A stretch of DNA of 25,786 nt from a virus. The DNA is taken from IMG/VR virus record IMGVR_UViG_3300002494_000002, positions 1-25,786 of that record; one strand, written 5' to 3'. Shown here piece by piece: positions 14,584 through 21,667 of the stretch (within the stretch, counting starts at the first letter, position 1; every line of letters starts with the position of its first letter). A model generated the notes under the pieces. The model was given only the letters and a program-made list of their open reading frames with translations. It was not told the DNA's origin and did no database searches. The translations under genes and the position numbers were made by a program.

Positions 14584-16017
14584 TTACATACCTCCAAATA
14601 TTTTTAAAATATCAATTTCTTCTTCTTGCTTTGTTTCTTCTGGTTTTTCTTCTGCTGGTGCTTGTAAGATACTTGTAATGTCTAATATCTCTCTGTTTTC
14701 CTTTACCTCTTCCTGTCTCATCTTTTCTATCTCTTCTGTTAGCTTTGCTTTTCTTCTTTCTATTCTTTTCTCTTTGTTTTTAGCTTGTTTTATTTCTATT
14801 GTTTCTAAGCTTGGAACGTCTTTTGAAATTAGCCGAGCGTATCCAAGCTTAATTTTTTCCTTCTCATCCCAAACCTCTAATTTTGTTGCATCTTCTATGT
14901 CTCTGTAGCATATGACAGTTGGAGCTTTTGCCTTTCTTCCATATTCTCCGTAGCGCTGTTCGAAGGGATAGTAGAACTCATAAACAAGATTATCTATTGT
15001 TATGCTATTGTTTCTAACAGTTCTAATATGTCTTTCTCTAAAAGCAAGTCTAATATCGTCAATGCTTGCTTGTCTGTATTTTATGTTAAAGTGCAAAATT
15101 TCAGGAACTACTGGCTCGTTGAAGTGCTCAAATTTGTGTTCTGAACGGTTGTATGTTTCAATAGCTGTTTTTAGAGCATCTTCAAAGCTTTGATGTGTTC
15201 TTATATAATACCTTAAGATGTCCTTTAAGTCCCTGAAGGCTCTTTCAATTAGTTTTTGATTGGGCTTACCAGGGACTGTTTTTCTGTGTTTGATGTTTAG
15301 CTTTGTCAATCCTGTTGTTATCAACTCTGTTTTAAGTATTGCTTCGTTGTCAGTTATAATTTTTTCAGGTAAGCCGTATTTTTCAAATAGGTTCATTAGG
15401 TATAAAGCTATATCAAGCGTGCTAAATGCTCTGTTATAGTATCCAGTATTGGTATCTTCTTTTACTTCTTTATAAAAGGCATCTAAAAAACAGCCTGAAT
15501 ATCTTTCTCTTGCTATAAATATGTGATAATGCTTACCATTCACAGAATATCCAGTAGCGTCAATCTCCCATTCTGCTTTATTTCTTGACAATTTGCCTTT
15601 ACTGACTATATTTTTAGATAGTTCCTTTTTATCTAATCTTTTCCTCTGTAATCCTTCGTAGTTTCCAAATTCTTGTTGTATGAAGTCTTTAATAAATCTA
15701 TACCAGCTTTGGTATGTTATGCCTGCAAATTGCAAATCTACTTCCAGCAACTTATAAATCTGTCTAAATGATAAAAACCTTGATTTTCCTTTTTCTTTGT
15801 TTTTCAGAAGTAATAAATCCTTGATTTTCTGTTTTAGTTCTTCTGATATTTGTATGTTTTTGCGACTTTGCAGTTTTAACTCTGCATCTATCCATCTTTT
15901 GATGGTAGAAAAGTGGACTTTTATACCCACTTTGTTGAATATGGTTTGAATTTGTCTTAGAGAATAGCCTTGTAGGAATAGTTCATAAGCTTTTTTTCTA
16001 ACTTCTGTATTCTTCAT
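14584..16017 (-). CDS. A: MuA-like DDE transposase
   Basis: The 477-residue protein has N-terminal helix-turn-helix segments (GYSLRQIQTIFNKVGIKVHFSTIKRWI, 18-43), a linker, and an rve catalytic core: Asp153 in WEIDATGY, Asp223 in IITDNEAI and Glu258 in NQKLIERAFRDLK, with 34 residues between the second and third. A beta-barrel-like part follows (YEFYYPFEQRYGEYGRKAKAPTVICY), then a charged tail (about 400-477) that probably contacts the B-like ATPase. It would join phage ends to target DNA for integration and replicative transposition. It is shorter than Mu A (663 residues) because it lacks part of the N-terminal DNA-binding region. B follows directly. Confidence 0.9.
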   Translation of the reverse strand: MKNTEVRKKAYELFLQGYSLRQIQTIFNKVGIKVHFSTIKRWIDAELKLQSRKNIQISEELKQKIKDLLLLKNKEKGKSRFLSFRQIYKLLEVDLQFAGITYQSWYRFIKDFIQQEFGNYEGLQRKRLDKKELSKNIVSKGKLSRNKAEWEIDATGYSVNGKHYHIFIARERYSGCFLDAFYKEVKEDTNTGYYNRAFSTLDIALYLMNLFEKYGLPEKIITDNEAILKTELITTGLTKLNIKHRKTVPGKPNQKLIERAFRDLKDILRYYIRTHQSFEDALKTAIETYNRSEHKFEHFNEPVVPEILHFNIKYRQASIDDIRLAFRERHIRTVRNNSITIDNLVYEFYYPFEQRYGEYGRKAKAPTVICYRDIEDATKLEVWDEKEKIKLGYARLISKDVPSLETIEIKQAKNKEKRIERRKAKLTEEIEKMRQEEVKENREILDITSILQAPAEEKPEETKQEEEIDILKIFGGM

Positions 16018-16018
16018 A

Positions 16019-17008
16019 TTACCAGCCTCTTTTTGCTGTTTTAGATACCTCTATTGCTCTTTCTCTTGCTTCATCAAGCATTTTTAAAGTTTTTTCCCAA
16101 CCAATTTTTGTAACTGTTTGATATATCCATGTAAGAAGAGTATTTTTTAACTCTTCGTATAGCTCTTCCTCTGTTGCTGGTGGTGGTTCCTTTGGTGGTC
16201 TCCCACCGTGGAAACGTCCATTGTAGAAACCGTGTTTTTTAGCTATTTCTCTCAATTCTTCTAATTCTTCTTCAGTATCTTCTTTAAGAATATTCTCTAT
16301 ATAATTTTTTCTTGCAACATCGTCTGGTATTCCTCTGCTTCTTGACCATTCAAGGAATTTAATAAAAACGGGGTCATTTTCCAGTGAGGGATCGGGGGAA
16401 CCCGCATAATCTGCAATTTTTGCAGGTTGTGCGGGTTTTTCATCACTTTCCCATTTTTGAATTGTTCTTAGACCTATATTTAAAGCTTCAGCCACTTGCT
16501 CCTGTGTATACCCTTGCCTTCTCATTTCTATTGCCTTTTCTTTTATTTCATCAGGCTTTTCTCTTCTTTTCAATCCATCAACCCAGTAATACACGGTTCT
16601 TTCGCTTACACCAAAGATTTTTATAAGCTCTTGAATTTCCAGTCCTTCCATATATAGGTTTTGGCACAGAACTCTTTTCTCTTGCTTGGTTAGTGGTAGT
16701 CCGTGTCTATTTTTAATAATTGCTACTACTTTAGCCTCTAACATATCCTTAAGCTCTACTACTTCAGCTTTTATAGTTGTTCTGCCAAGTCTCTTCGTAG
16801 CCATTAGCCTATGCATCCCATCGATAAGCCAATACTCCTCATTATCTTTCTGCCATACTGTAATAGGCGGGAATTCAGAACCAAGTTCCATAGCTTCTTT
16901 GTATTCCTCCACCTTTTCTTCTACCGTGTGAGTTTCTACACGGGGAAGTAATCCTTGAATAGTTTCAATCTTGTTGACTTGCACTTCCTTAATTCCTAAC
17001 ACTTTCAT
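16019..17008 (-). CDS. ParB-like (ParB/Srx fold) DNA-binding protein
   Basis: The 329-residue protein begins with a ParB N-terminal-type domain: LGSEFPPITVWQKDNEEYWLIDGMHRLMATKRLG (about 42-75), where DGMHRLMA corresponds to the G-x-x-R nucleotide-binding box. Two helix-turn-helix segments follow, LIKIFGVSERTVYYWVDGL (near 130) and GYTQEQVAEALNIGLRTIQKW (near 165), then a helical C-terminal part. ParB-like proteins bind or spread on DNA from specific sites; some phage members act in transposition or regulation. It lies one base from the transposase gene in the same operon. Whether it reads the scattered TGCAA-NN-TTGCA repeat is a hypothesis. Confidence 0.82.
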   Translation of the reverse strand: MKVLGIKEVQVNKIETIQGLLPRVETHTVEEKVEEYKEAMELGSEFPPITVWQKDNEEYWLIDGMHRLMATKRLGRTTIKAEVVELKDMLEAKVVAIIKNRHGLPLTKQEKRVLCQNLYMEGLEIQELIKIFGVSERTVYYWVDGLKRREKPDEIKEKAIEMRRQGYTQEQVAEALNIGLRTIQKWESDEKPAQPAKIADYAGSPDPSLENDPVFIKFLEWSRSRGIPDDVARKNYIENILKEDTEEELEELREIAKKHGFYNGRFHGGRPPKEPPPATEEELYEELKNTLLTWIYQTVTKIGWEKTLKMLDEARERAIEVSKTAKRGW

Positions 17009-17014
17009 TCCTCA

Positions 17015-17278
17015 TTACCTCCTTAAATATTCTTCTAAGTCAACGATGATGTATTTCCCTGTGTCAAGGTCTAACCCTACAACCTCAACGATTTTTCCAT
17101 CTTTAAGCTCTTCAAAATATACGGTGTTGTTTTTGAATGTAAAGTCATAATCTATTTGATTTAATACAAGCATCTTTGTTATTTTTTCTGCCATCATAAA
17201 AATCCCGCGTTGAGGAATTTTTGAGCGTGCCATACTTTGTAAAGTAATATGCATGTTTGCGAATATTTGGGATATCAT
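17015..17278 (-). CDS. Small early protein of unknown function
   Basis: The 87-residue product is unrecognised. Its second half reads as a small beta-rich domain (YDFTFKNNTVYFEELKDGKIVEVVGLDLDTGKYIIVDLEEYLRR). The ATG at 17278 overlaps the annealase stop in an ATGA junction and has GAGG upstream. A start at 17197 or 17194 would drop the 27 residues before the beta-rich part, but has no good ribosome site. It lies between the RecT-like and ParB-like genes in the early operon. Confidence 0.6.
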   Translation of the reverse strand: MISQIFANMHITLQSMARSKIPQRGIFMMAEKITKMLVLNQIDYDFTFKNNTVYFEELKDGKIVEVVGLDLDTGKYIIVDLEEYLRR

Positions 17279-18030
17279 TCCTCATTACCTCCTTCTCTTG
17301 CTATTTCTTCAATTTCAGTTTCTATTTTTTCTATAATTTTGTCGTAGTCTTTTTTTAAAATTTCTGAAGTGTGTTTTAAGTTATACTCTGCCAACACACT
17401 TCTTATAATTGTTTCTATAGCTTCATTAGACAATCCTTTCTCTTTTCCTTTATTACTCGCAATAGCCCAGAGCCTTTTTCTCTGAGCTTCTGAGATTACA
17501 TCACTTTGAGTTTCTACTGGAGTTTTTACTGCTGGAGTTTCTACTTCATTATTTGATAATTCATCCTCTGTATATGGAAGAGTTGCTATCTCTTCTGGAA
17601 AAGCTAATCTAAAAGCCTGTGCTATACAGACTTTTTTTAACATAAATATTGGCATGCTTTTCCAAGATGGAGTATCTTTTTTAGCTTCTGATAAATAGAC
17701 CCTCCATTTCAGCGGGAATTGCCAATCTTTTCGATAAATAACTACTTCAGCAAAGACATCAATCTCATCCTCACCGACTACTACATCCCAGCCGTTCAGT
17801 TTGCCGCTTTTCTCGGCTCTTTTGATATACTCCATGTAAGACACTACCAATTGAAGGCTTCCCTTAAACGGAATGAAATGGCATTCTCTTTTTGCGGGGT
17901 CTAATCCGAGATGCTTTGCAAGGCTTATTGCTTTTCTAATTTCCGTATCGCTAACTGATGCCAGATGTGGAAATAAAACCTTTACCATTTCCACGATATT
18001 TCCTTCTGTTGTTTTTACTAATGCTGTCAT
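17275..18030 (-). CDS. RecT/Bet-family single-strand annealing protein
   Basis: The 251-residue protein matches the Bet/RecT pattern. Helical entry AISLAKHLGLDPAKRECHFIPFKGSLQLVVSYMEYIKRAEKSGKLNGWDVV (33-82) is followed by EVVIYRKDWQFPLKWRVYLSEAKKDTPSWKSMPIFMLKKVCIAQAFRLAFPEEI (about 95-148). These are the YMgYi, Y+kD and p-W...p..ML+k...qa-RlaFPee segments of the family. A linker and a helical C-terminal domain (SEAQRKRLWAIA...DYDKIIEKI) end it. It anneals complementary single strands. No partner exonuclease is seen. AGGAGG precedes the ATG. Such an annealase is unexpected in a Mu-type replicator. Confidence 0.87.
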   Translation of the reverse strand: MTALVKTTEGNIVEMVKVLFPHLASVSDTEIRKAISLAKHLGLDPAKRECHFIPFKGSLQLVVSYMEYIKRAEKSGKLNGWDVVVGEDEIDVFAEVVIYRKDWQFPLKWRVYLSEAKKDTPSWKSMPIFMLKKVCIAQAFRLAFPEEIATLPYTEDELSNNEVETPAVKTPVETQSDVISEAQRKRLWAIASNKGKEKGLSNEAIETIIRSVLAEYNLKHTSEILKKDYDKIIEKIETEIEEIAREGGNEE

Positions 18031-18031
18031 T

Positions 18032-18322
18032 TTACTTACCTCCTATGCTATAATCTATTTGTCTTAACAGCTCTATCATTTTTTTGTTTTTCTCAATATA
18101 AGCTTGGAGTTCTTTATACTCTCCAAGCTCTTTTTTAAGTATTAAATTTTCTACTTCTAATTGAGCCTTTTCTGCTTCAAGCTTAGCTATTTCTTTGTTT
18201 ATTCTGTAATTCCCATACTGCCAAGCACTTAAAACTATTCCAACGCCAAGCATAACAGCAAGAGTTTTCTTTGCCATTCTTTTGTTTTTCTCATAAGTTT
18301 CATCATACTTAGTTTTGTACAT
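18032..18322 (-). CDS. Early membrane protein with coiled coil
   Basis: The 96-residue protein has a basic N-terminus, one membrane segment (about residues 20-37, TLAVMLGVGIVLSAWQYG) and a long coiled coil (42-90, EIAKLEAEKAQLEVENLILKKEL and onward). The plan resembles an i-spanin, but the gene is in the early operon, far from the lysis genes. It may instead be an early membrane-linked factor such as a superinfection or host-takeover protein. AGGAGG precedes the ATG, and the gene overlaps the previous one by 14 bases. Confidence 0.65.
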   Translation of the reverse strand: MYKTKYDETYEKNKRMAKKTLAVMLGVGIVLSAWQYGNYRINKEIAKLEAEKAQLEVENLILKKELGEYKELQAYIEKNKKMIELLRQIDYSIGGK

Positions 18323-18491
18323 GTCTCTCTACCTCCTTTTTAGTGAATTCTAAAAACTTTACAACCTTCTTAATGCTGTCAAATTCAAATGTTCTGCCGT
18401 GAAGATAAACAATAAATTTTCCGTCTTGGGAATAAACCTTAGCTCTTAAATCCCATGCTAACTTTTCAGCTGTGTAATACATGTCTTCCAT
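18309..18491 (-). CDS. Small early protein of unknown function
   Basis: From the ATG at 18491, preceded by GGAGGAAGG, the product has 60 residues: a mixed alpha/beta protein (YYTAEKLAWDLRAKVYSQDG...FIVYLHGRTFEFDSIKKVVKFLEFTKKEVERH). An in-frame codon at 18524 would add 11 residues but lies before the ribosome site. It is co-transcribed between HU and the membrane coiled-coil protein. No family recognised. Confidence 0.55.
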   Translation of the reverse strand: MEDMYYTAEKLAWDLRAKVYSQDGKFIVYLHGRTFEFDSIKKVVKFLEFTKKEVERHVQN

Positions 18492-18532
18492 CTTTCCTTC
18501 CTCCATAACTCCCACCCACACCACCCTTTTTA

Positions 18533-18811
18533 TTACTTTTTGTTTACTGCTTCTTTTAAAGATTTAGCTGCTCTAAAAACAACAACCTTTCTTTTTGGAA
18601 TTTGAACTTCTTCACCAGTTCTTGGATTTCTTGCTTTCTTTGCTTTTCTTTCTTTTACACCAAAAACACCAAGACCTGGGATAATTACTCTTTCACCTTT
18701 GCGGATTGAAGATATTATTGACCCATACACAAAATCAATAATATCCTCAGCTTGCACTTGTGTGATTTTAAATTTTTTAGCTGTTGCTTGGACTAAGTCA
18801 AACTTTGTCAT
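18533..18811 (-). CDS. HU-family histone-like DNA-binding protein
   Basis: The 92-residue protein is a full-length HU/IHF-type protein: an N-terminal helical pair (KFDLVQATAKKFKITQVQAEDIIDFVYGSIISSIRKGERVIIPGLGVFGVKER), then the beta-arm with KARNPRTGEEVQIPKRKVVVF and the end AKSLKEAVN. HU bends DNA and in Mu is needed to assemble the transposase complex, so this phage may bring its own. A strong AAAGGAGG site precedes the ATG and the gene follows the first early gene by two bases. It could also compact DNA or regulate promoters. Confidence 0.93.
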   Translation of the reverse strand: MTKFDLVQATAKKFKITQVQAEDIIDFVYGSIISSIRKGERVIIPGLGVFGVKERKAKKARNPRTGEEVQIPKRKVVVFRAAKSLKEAVNKK

Positions 18812-18813
18812 GA

Positions 18814-19077
18814 TTACACCTCCTTTTTAGAATTAGATTTAGATTTTGATTTTCTTTTATTTTCTTTATGTGATAAATTCTCAATTACATATAGATAGAT
18901 AAGATAAGGATCGTTGAGATACTCAGAGATTTTGTGTATAGTAGGAAGAGATACGCGCCTGCCAGCCAAAACATCTCTTAAATAAAGCTCTCTTACTTTA
19001 ATCTCTTTTGAGAGCTTGTTTATTGATACCCCCTTTTCTTCAATTTTTTTCTTTACATATTTTCTGAACTCTTCCAT
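18814..19077 (-). CDS. XRE-type HTH regulator (Cro/Ner-like or repressor)
   Basis: From the ATG at 19077 (GGGAG seven bases upstream) the product has 87 residues: an XRE helix-turn-helix (KGVSINKLSKEIKVRELYLRDVLAGRRVSLPTIHKISEYLN) and a Lys/Ser-rich tail (HKENKRKSKSKSNSKKEV). In-frame codons at 19098 and 19095 have no ribosome site. It is the first gene of the early operon, directly after a consensus promoter carrying two dyads, so it very probably binds these and controls its own operon. Because it is transcribed with the early genes, it resembles Cro or Ner more than a divergent lysogenic repressor; which of the two is unclear. Confidence 0.82.
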   Translation of the reverse strand: MEEFRKYVKKKIEEKGVSINKLSKEIKVRELYLRDVLAGRRVSLPTIHKISEYLNDPYLIYLYVIENLSHKENKRKSKSKSNSKKEV

Positions 19078-19126
19078 ATTCAATCTCCCTGCCATCATTA
19101 AATGGTTTAACTTTTTAGGTATAAAT

Positions 19127-19156
19127 ATTATAATTAGATTTCTGACTTTTTGTCAA
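19127..19156 (-). promoter_or_regulatory. Early promoter, consensus sigma70 type
   Basis: On the minus strand TTGACA (19156-19151) is followed by 18 bases and TATAAT (19132-19127). Both hexamers match consensus fully. It points at the early operon whose first gene starts at 19077. A dyad fills most of the spacer, so the promoter is strong but repressible. Confidence 0.85.
19133..19146. promoter_or_regulatory. Operator-like dyad O1 in the early promoter spacer
   Basis: ATTAGATTTCTGAC is an imperfect dyad related to O2 (12 of 14 bases identical). It fills most of the spacer between -35 and -10 of the early promoter. Bound protein would block RNA polymerase. The HTH product of the first early gene is the likely ligand. 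Confidence 0.65.
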
Positions 19157-19164
19157 TAGGTAAA

Positions 19165-19178
19165 GTTAGATTTCTAAC
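19165..19178. promoter_or_regulatory. Operator-like dyad O2 between divergent promoters
   Basis: GTTAGATTTCTAAC is an inverted repeat (GTTAGA / TCTAAC, two-base centre). Its centre is 32 bases, about three helical turns, from O1. It lies upstream of the early -35 and 11 bases before the S3 core, so it could affect both divergent units. Confidence 0.7.
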
Positions 19179-19189
19179 AAAGATATACT

Positions 19190-19232
19190 GTGAAATCATC
19201 GCTTGTTTAAAGCTTGCGTATGAAAATAAAAT
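19190..19232 (+). promoter_or_regulatory. Late-type promoter element S3 (tail-hub unit)
   Basis: The core, here GTGAAATCATCGCTTGT (one base off consensus, 19190-19206), is followed after 20 bases by TAAAAT (19227-19232). The ATG of the gpU-like gene begins six bases later, so its message may be leaderless. It points rightward, away from the early promoter. Confidence 0.72.
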
Positions 19233-19238
19233 TAGTAT

Positions 19239-19739
19239 ATGAAATATGCAAGCTTTGGCGATATTATCTTTCAAATATTTTCATATAGAGAACACAAAGA
19301 GAGTAATCAGTATGCAGTTGCAAAATTGCAGACAATAATCGCACCGAGTAGTATTCAATTTCTCGGCAATGAATTAATATCATTAGAACTTGCTGTTAAC
19401 TTTCATAATGCATTTTGTAATCCACTTGAAGAATATCAAAAACTCAAAGATATAGCCAAGCAAGGAGAACCACAAAAGCTTATTATTGCTGAAAAAATCA
19501 TCGGCGATTTTGTAATAGAAAGCATAGATGCAGAATATCAGCAAATAGACGCATACGGTCAGCCTGTTAACATAACGTTAAATGTCAAATTTACTGAATA
19601 CATCAAAAAAGAAATTCAGAAACGAAAAACAGCATCAAAATCAAAGAAAAAAGGTAAAGCTGTCAAAAAGAAAAATACTGGGCAACAAAATCAAAGCTTA
19701 CAGCAAAAAAACAAATACATAAACATGCTTGATAAGTGA
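19239..19739 (+). CDS. U: Tail protein U (P2 gpU family) with a basic tail
   Basis: The 166-residue protein resembles P2 gpU: GDIIFQIFSYREHKESNQYAVAKLQ near the start, then SIQFLGNELISLELAVNF, EEYQKLKDIAKQGEPQKLI and GDFVIESIDAEYQQIDAYGQPVNITLNVKFTEY (about 108-127 onward). gpU caps the tail tube in P2. The last roughly 40 residues are unusually Lys/Gln-rich (KRKTASKSKKKGKAVKKK and beyond) and lie outside the domain. The ATG follows element S3 with no visible ribosome site. The family call is good; the tail is of unknown purpose. Confidence 0.83.
   Translation: MKYASFGDIIFQIFSYREHKESNQYAVAKLQTIIAPSSIQFLGNELISLELAVNFHNAFCNPLEEYQKLKDIAKQGEPQKLIIAEKIIGDFVIESIDAEYQQIDAYGQPVNITLNVKFTEYIKKEIQKRKTASKSKKKGKAVKKKNTGQQNQSLQQKNKYINMLDK
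19319..19330 (+). repeat. Dispersed inverted repeat TGCAAAATTGCA
   Basis: Exact copy within the gpU-like gene, read as AKLQ. Confidence 0.8.
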
Positions 19740-19747
19740 GGTGCAAG

Positions 19748-19969
19748 ATGAATTACATTAACTACGTAGTCAAAGAAGGCGATAGATGGGATACGATCTC
19801 ATATGAAATGTATAATGACCCATACTTATACGAAATCATTATTCAAGCAAACCCGCAATTTTTAGCACATGCTTACCCACCAGCTGGAGTTGTTTTAAAA
19901 ATTCCAGTTCTGGAAATAGAAGACGTTGACAATCAAGAAGTAATAAACCCACCATGGCAGACAGACTAA
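19748..19969 (+). CDS. X: Tail protein X (P2 gpX, LysM-like)
   Basis: From the ATG at 19748 (GAGG six bases upstream) the product has 73 residues: YVVKEGDRWDTISYEMYNDPYLYEIIIQANPQFLAHAYPPAGVVLKIPVLE. This is the gpX signature: a LysM-like fold with GDRWDTIS, NP and a closing LKIP. gpX is an essential tail protein in P2, of uncertain place. The gene begins nine bases after gpU and its last 16 bases overlap gpD, the compact U-X-D order of P2-like tails. Confidence 0.88.
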   Translation: MNYINYVVKEGDRWDTISYEMYNDPYLYEIIIQANPQFLAHAYPPAGVVLKIPVLEIEDVDNQEVINPPWQTD

Positions 19970-20970
19970 GCTTTTATAAACCTTATCTATACATTGAAAT
20001 CAATAATAACAACGTATCGGCTTATATAACACCTTATCTAATTAGTTTTAGATATGTAGACAACGATGGACTTGATAAAGACGAAAGCGATGATGTAGAA
20101 ATTGAAGTTGAAGATAGCACTTACTTTTTTAGAGACAATCCACCATCCAGAGGCTCAAGTCTTAAAGTCCGTTTTGGATATGAAGAGACTGTCAGAGATG
20201 CTGGAACTTTCTTTATAGACAGCTACAACTTTAATTATAATCGTTCTGGAGCAACTTTCACGATTAAAGCTTTAGCTAAAGATGTAAAAGCATCATTTAG
20301 AACTCTTAAAACAACAGCATTTGAAAATACAACATTAAAGAAAATAGCTGAAGATATAGCAAATAGAAACGGTTATAAGTTATTTTTCGATGGTAATGAT
20401 ATAAACTTTCAAAGAATAGACCAGTACAAACAAAGAGATTTAGAATTTCTACAAAAGCTATGTAAAAGATACGGCTATAACTGCAAAATTGCAGATAAAA
20501 AGATTGTAATTAGAGATTTAGAAAAAAGCTTAAGCAGTTCTGGCATATATGTAATTACTCCTGACATAACAACAGATTTAGATATAGAAGTAAGCAGTCT
20601 TTATGCTGCCGATGTTGATGTTGTTTATTTAGACCCAAACAAAAAAGACAGCATATCAGATAACAAAAAGACAAAAATCAAAGCAAGCAATGACAAGCAA
20701 GTAGAACGTGTAAGAGTTGAAAACAAAAAACAAGCTGAAAAAGTAGCATCAGCACAGAAGACTTTAAATGAGATGAAAGAGTTAAAAGGCAGAATAGCAA
20801 CCATCGGAATTCCAAGCATATATGCATCTTCTCAAATAGAGCTAAAAGGTTTTGGAAAGTTTGACGGTCTTTATTATTGTTCTACTGTAATTCATGAAAT
20901 AAAAAGAGATGGCTATACAACAGAAATTGAATTTTTGAAAAATCCAAACCAAGCAGGTAAGAAGAAATGA
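19954..20970 (+). CDS. D: Baseplate hub protein D (P2 gpD / gp27-like)
   Basis: The 338-residue protein belongs to the gpD "late control" family, structurally the baseplate hub: N-terminal part SFRYVDNDGLDKDESDDVEIEVED, then GSSLKVRFGYEE, LKKIAEDIANRNGYKLFFDG and QRDLEFLQKLCKRYGYNCKIADKKIVI. A Lys-rich segment (230-270) and the closing ...STVIHEIKRDGYTTEIEFLKNP are also typical. In P2 the name refers to a genetic effect; the protein is structural. The 5' end overlaps gpX, and the 3' end overlaps the gpV-like gene by four bases (ATGA). Confidence 0.88.
   Translation: MADRLSFYKPYLYIEINNNNVSAYITPYLISFRYVDNDGLDKDESDDVEIEVEDSTYFFRDNPPSRGSSLKVRFGYEETVRDAGTFFIDSYNFNYNRSGATFTIKALAKDVKASFRTLKTTAFENTTLKKIAEDIANRNGYKLFFDGNDINFQRIDQYKQRDLEFLQKLCKRYGYNCKIADKKIVIRDLEKSLSSSGIYVITPDITTDLDIEVSSLYAADVDVVYLDPNKKDSISDNKKTKIKASNDKQVERVRVENKKQAEKVASAQKTLNEMKELKGRIATIGIPSIYASSQIELKGFGKFDGLYYCSTVIHEIKRDGYTTEIEFLKNPNQAGKKK
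20482..20493 (+). repeat. Dispersed inverted repeat TGCAAAATTGCA
   Basis: Exact copy with C/G flanks within the gpD gene, read as CKIA, a different codon frame from the other right-arm copies. Confidence 0.8.
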
Positions 20971-21371
20971 TTAGAAGAGGCATTGTCGTAGCAGTAGATG
21001 AGAAAACAGCAAGAGTTAGAGTCCAAATGCCAGATTTAGACGGCATAGTGTCAAATTGGCTTCCAGTTCTAAATCACAAAACACATAATGATAAATCCTA
21101 TTGGATGCCAGACATCGGCGAATATGTGATCGTAGCTTTTGACGAAGAAGGAGAGCATTCAGACGGATATGTGCTTGGAGCCATCTACAATGAAGCAGAT
21201 AAACCGCCTGTAATAAGTAAAGATAAATACTTTGTTCGTTTCAGCGATGGAACAGAAATTGAATATGACAGGAAATCACACAATCTAAGAATTAGTGTTA
21301 ATGGTAATATTACGATAGAAGCTACTGAAAATATAGTCATTAAAGGCTCAAGAATAGATTTAAATCCATAG
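20967..21371 (+). CDS. V: Baseplate spike protein (gpV / Mu gp45-like)
   Basis: The 134-residue protein has an OB-fold opening (RRGIVVAVDEKTARVRVQMPDLDGIVSNWLPVL), then SYWMPDIGEYVIVAFDEEGEHSDGYVLGAIYNEADKPP, diagnostic of gpV-type spikes. It ends in a short beta-helix-like run (GTEIEYDRKSHNLRISVNGNITIEATENIVIKGSRIDL). The spike sits under the hub and pierces the host outer membrane. It is followed by a PAAR gene that would sharpen its tip. Length is short for the family, so the needle is short. Confidence 0.9.
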   Translation: MIRRGIVVAVDEKTARVRVQMPDLDGIVSNWLPVLNHKTHNDKSYWMPDIGEYVIVAFDEEGEHSDGYVLGAIYNEADKPPVISKDKYFVRFSDGTEIEYDRKSHNLRISVNGNITIEATENIVIKGSRIDLNP

Positions 21372-21380
21372 GAGCAAGTG

Positions 21381-21665
21381 ATGCCAGCAGTTGTTAGGCT
21401 TGGAGATAATTGTTCTGGGCATGGTTGCTATCCTGCAAGAGCAAACACGGAAGCATCCAGTAATGTCTTTGTAAATGGAAGAGGAGTTCATAGAGTTGGT
21501 GATGCTTGGGCTACTCATTGTTGTGGTCCTTCTTGCCATGATGGAACGGCTGCATCAGGCTCTTCAACTGTATTTGTGAATGGTAAGCCAATCTGTAGAG
21601 TTGGAGATAGTGTATCCTGCGGCTCTACAATGGCAGAAGGCAGTTCTAACGTTTTTGCAGGCTAA
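21381..21665 (+). CDS. PAAR-repeat spike tip protein
   Basis: The 94-residue protein has repeated PAAR features: PAVVRLGDNCSGHGC at the start, then ASSNVFVNGRGVHRVGDAW and SSTVFVNGKPICRVGDSVSC, with His and Cys residues (HCC, SCH) suited to binding a metal. PAAR proteins form the conical tip of spikes. GGAG lies six bases before the ATG at 21381; a GTG one codon earlier is less likely. It is the last gene of the tail-hub unit. Confidence 0.92.
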   Translation: MPAVVRLGDNCSGHGCYPARANTEASSNVFVNGRGVHRVGDAWATHCCGPSCHDGTAASGSSTVFVNGKPICRVGDSVSCGSTMAEGSSNVFAG

Positions 21666-21667
21666 AC

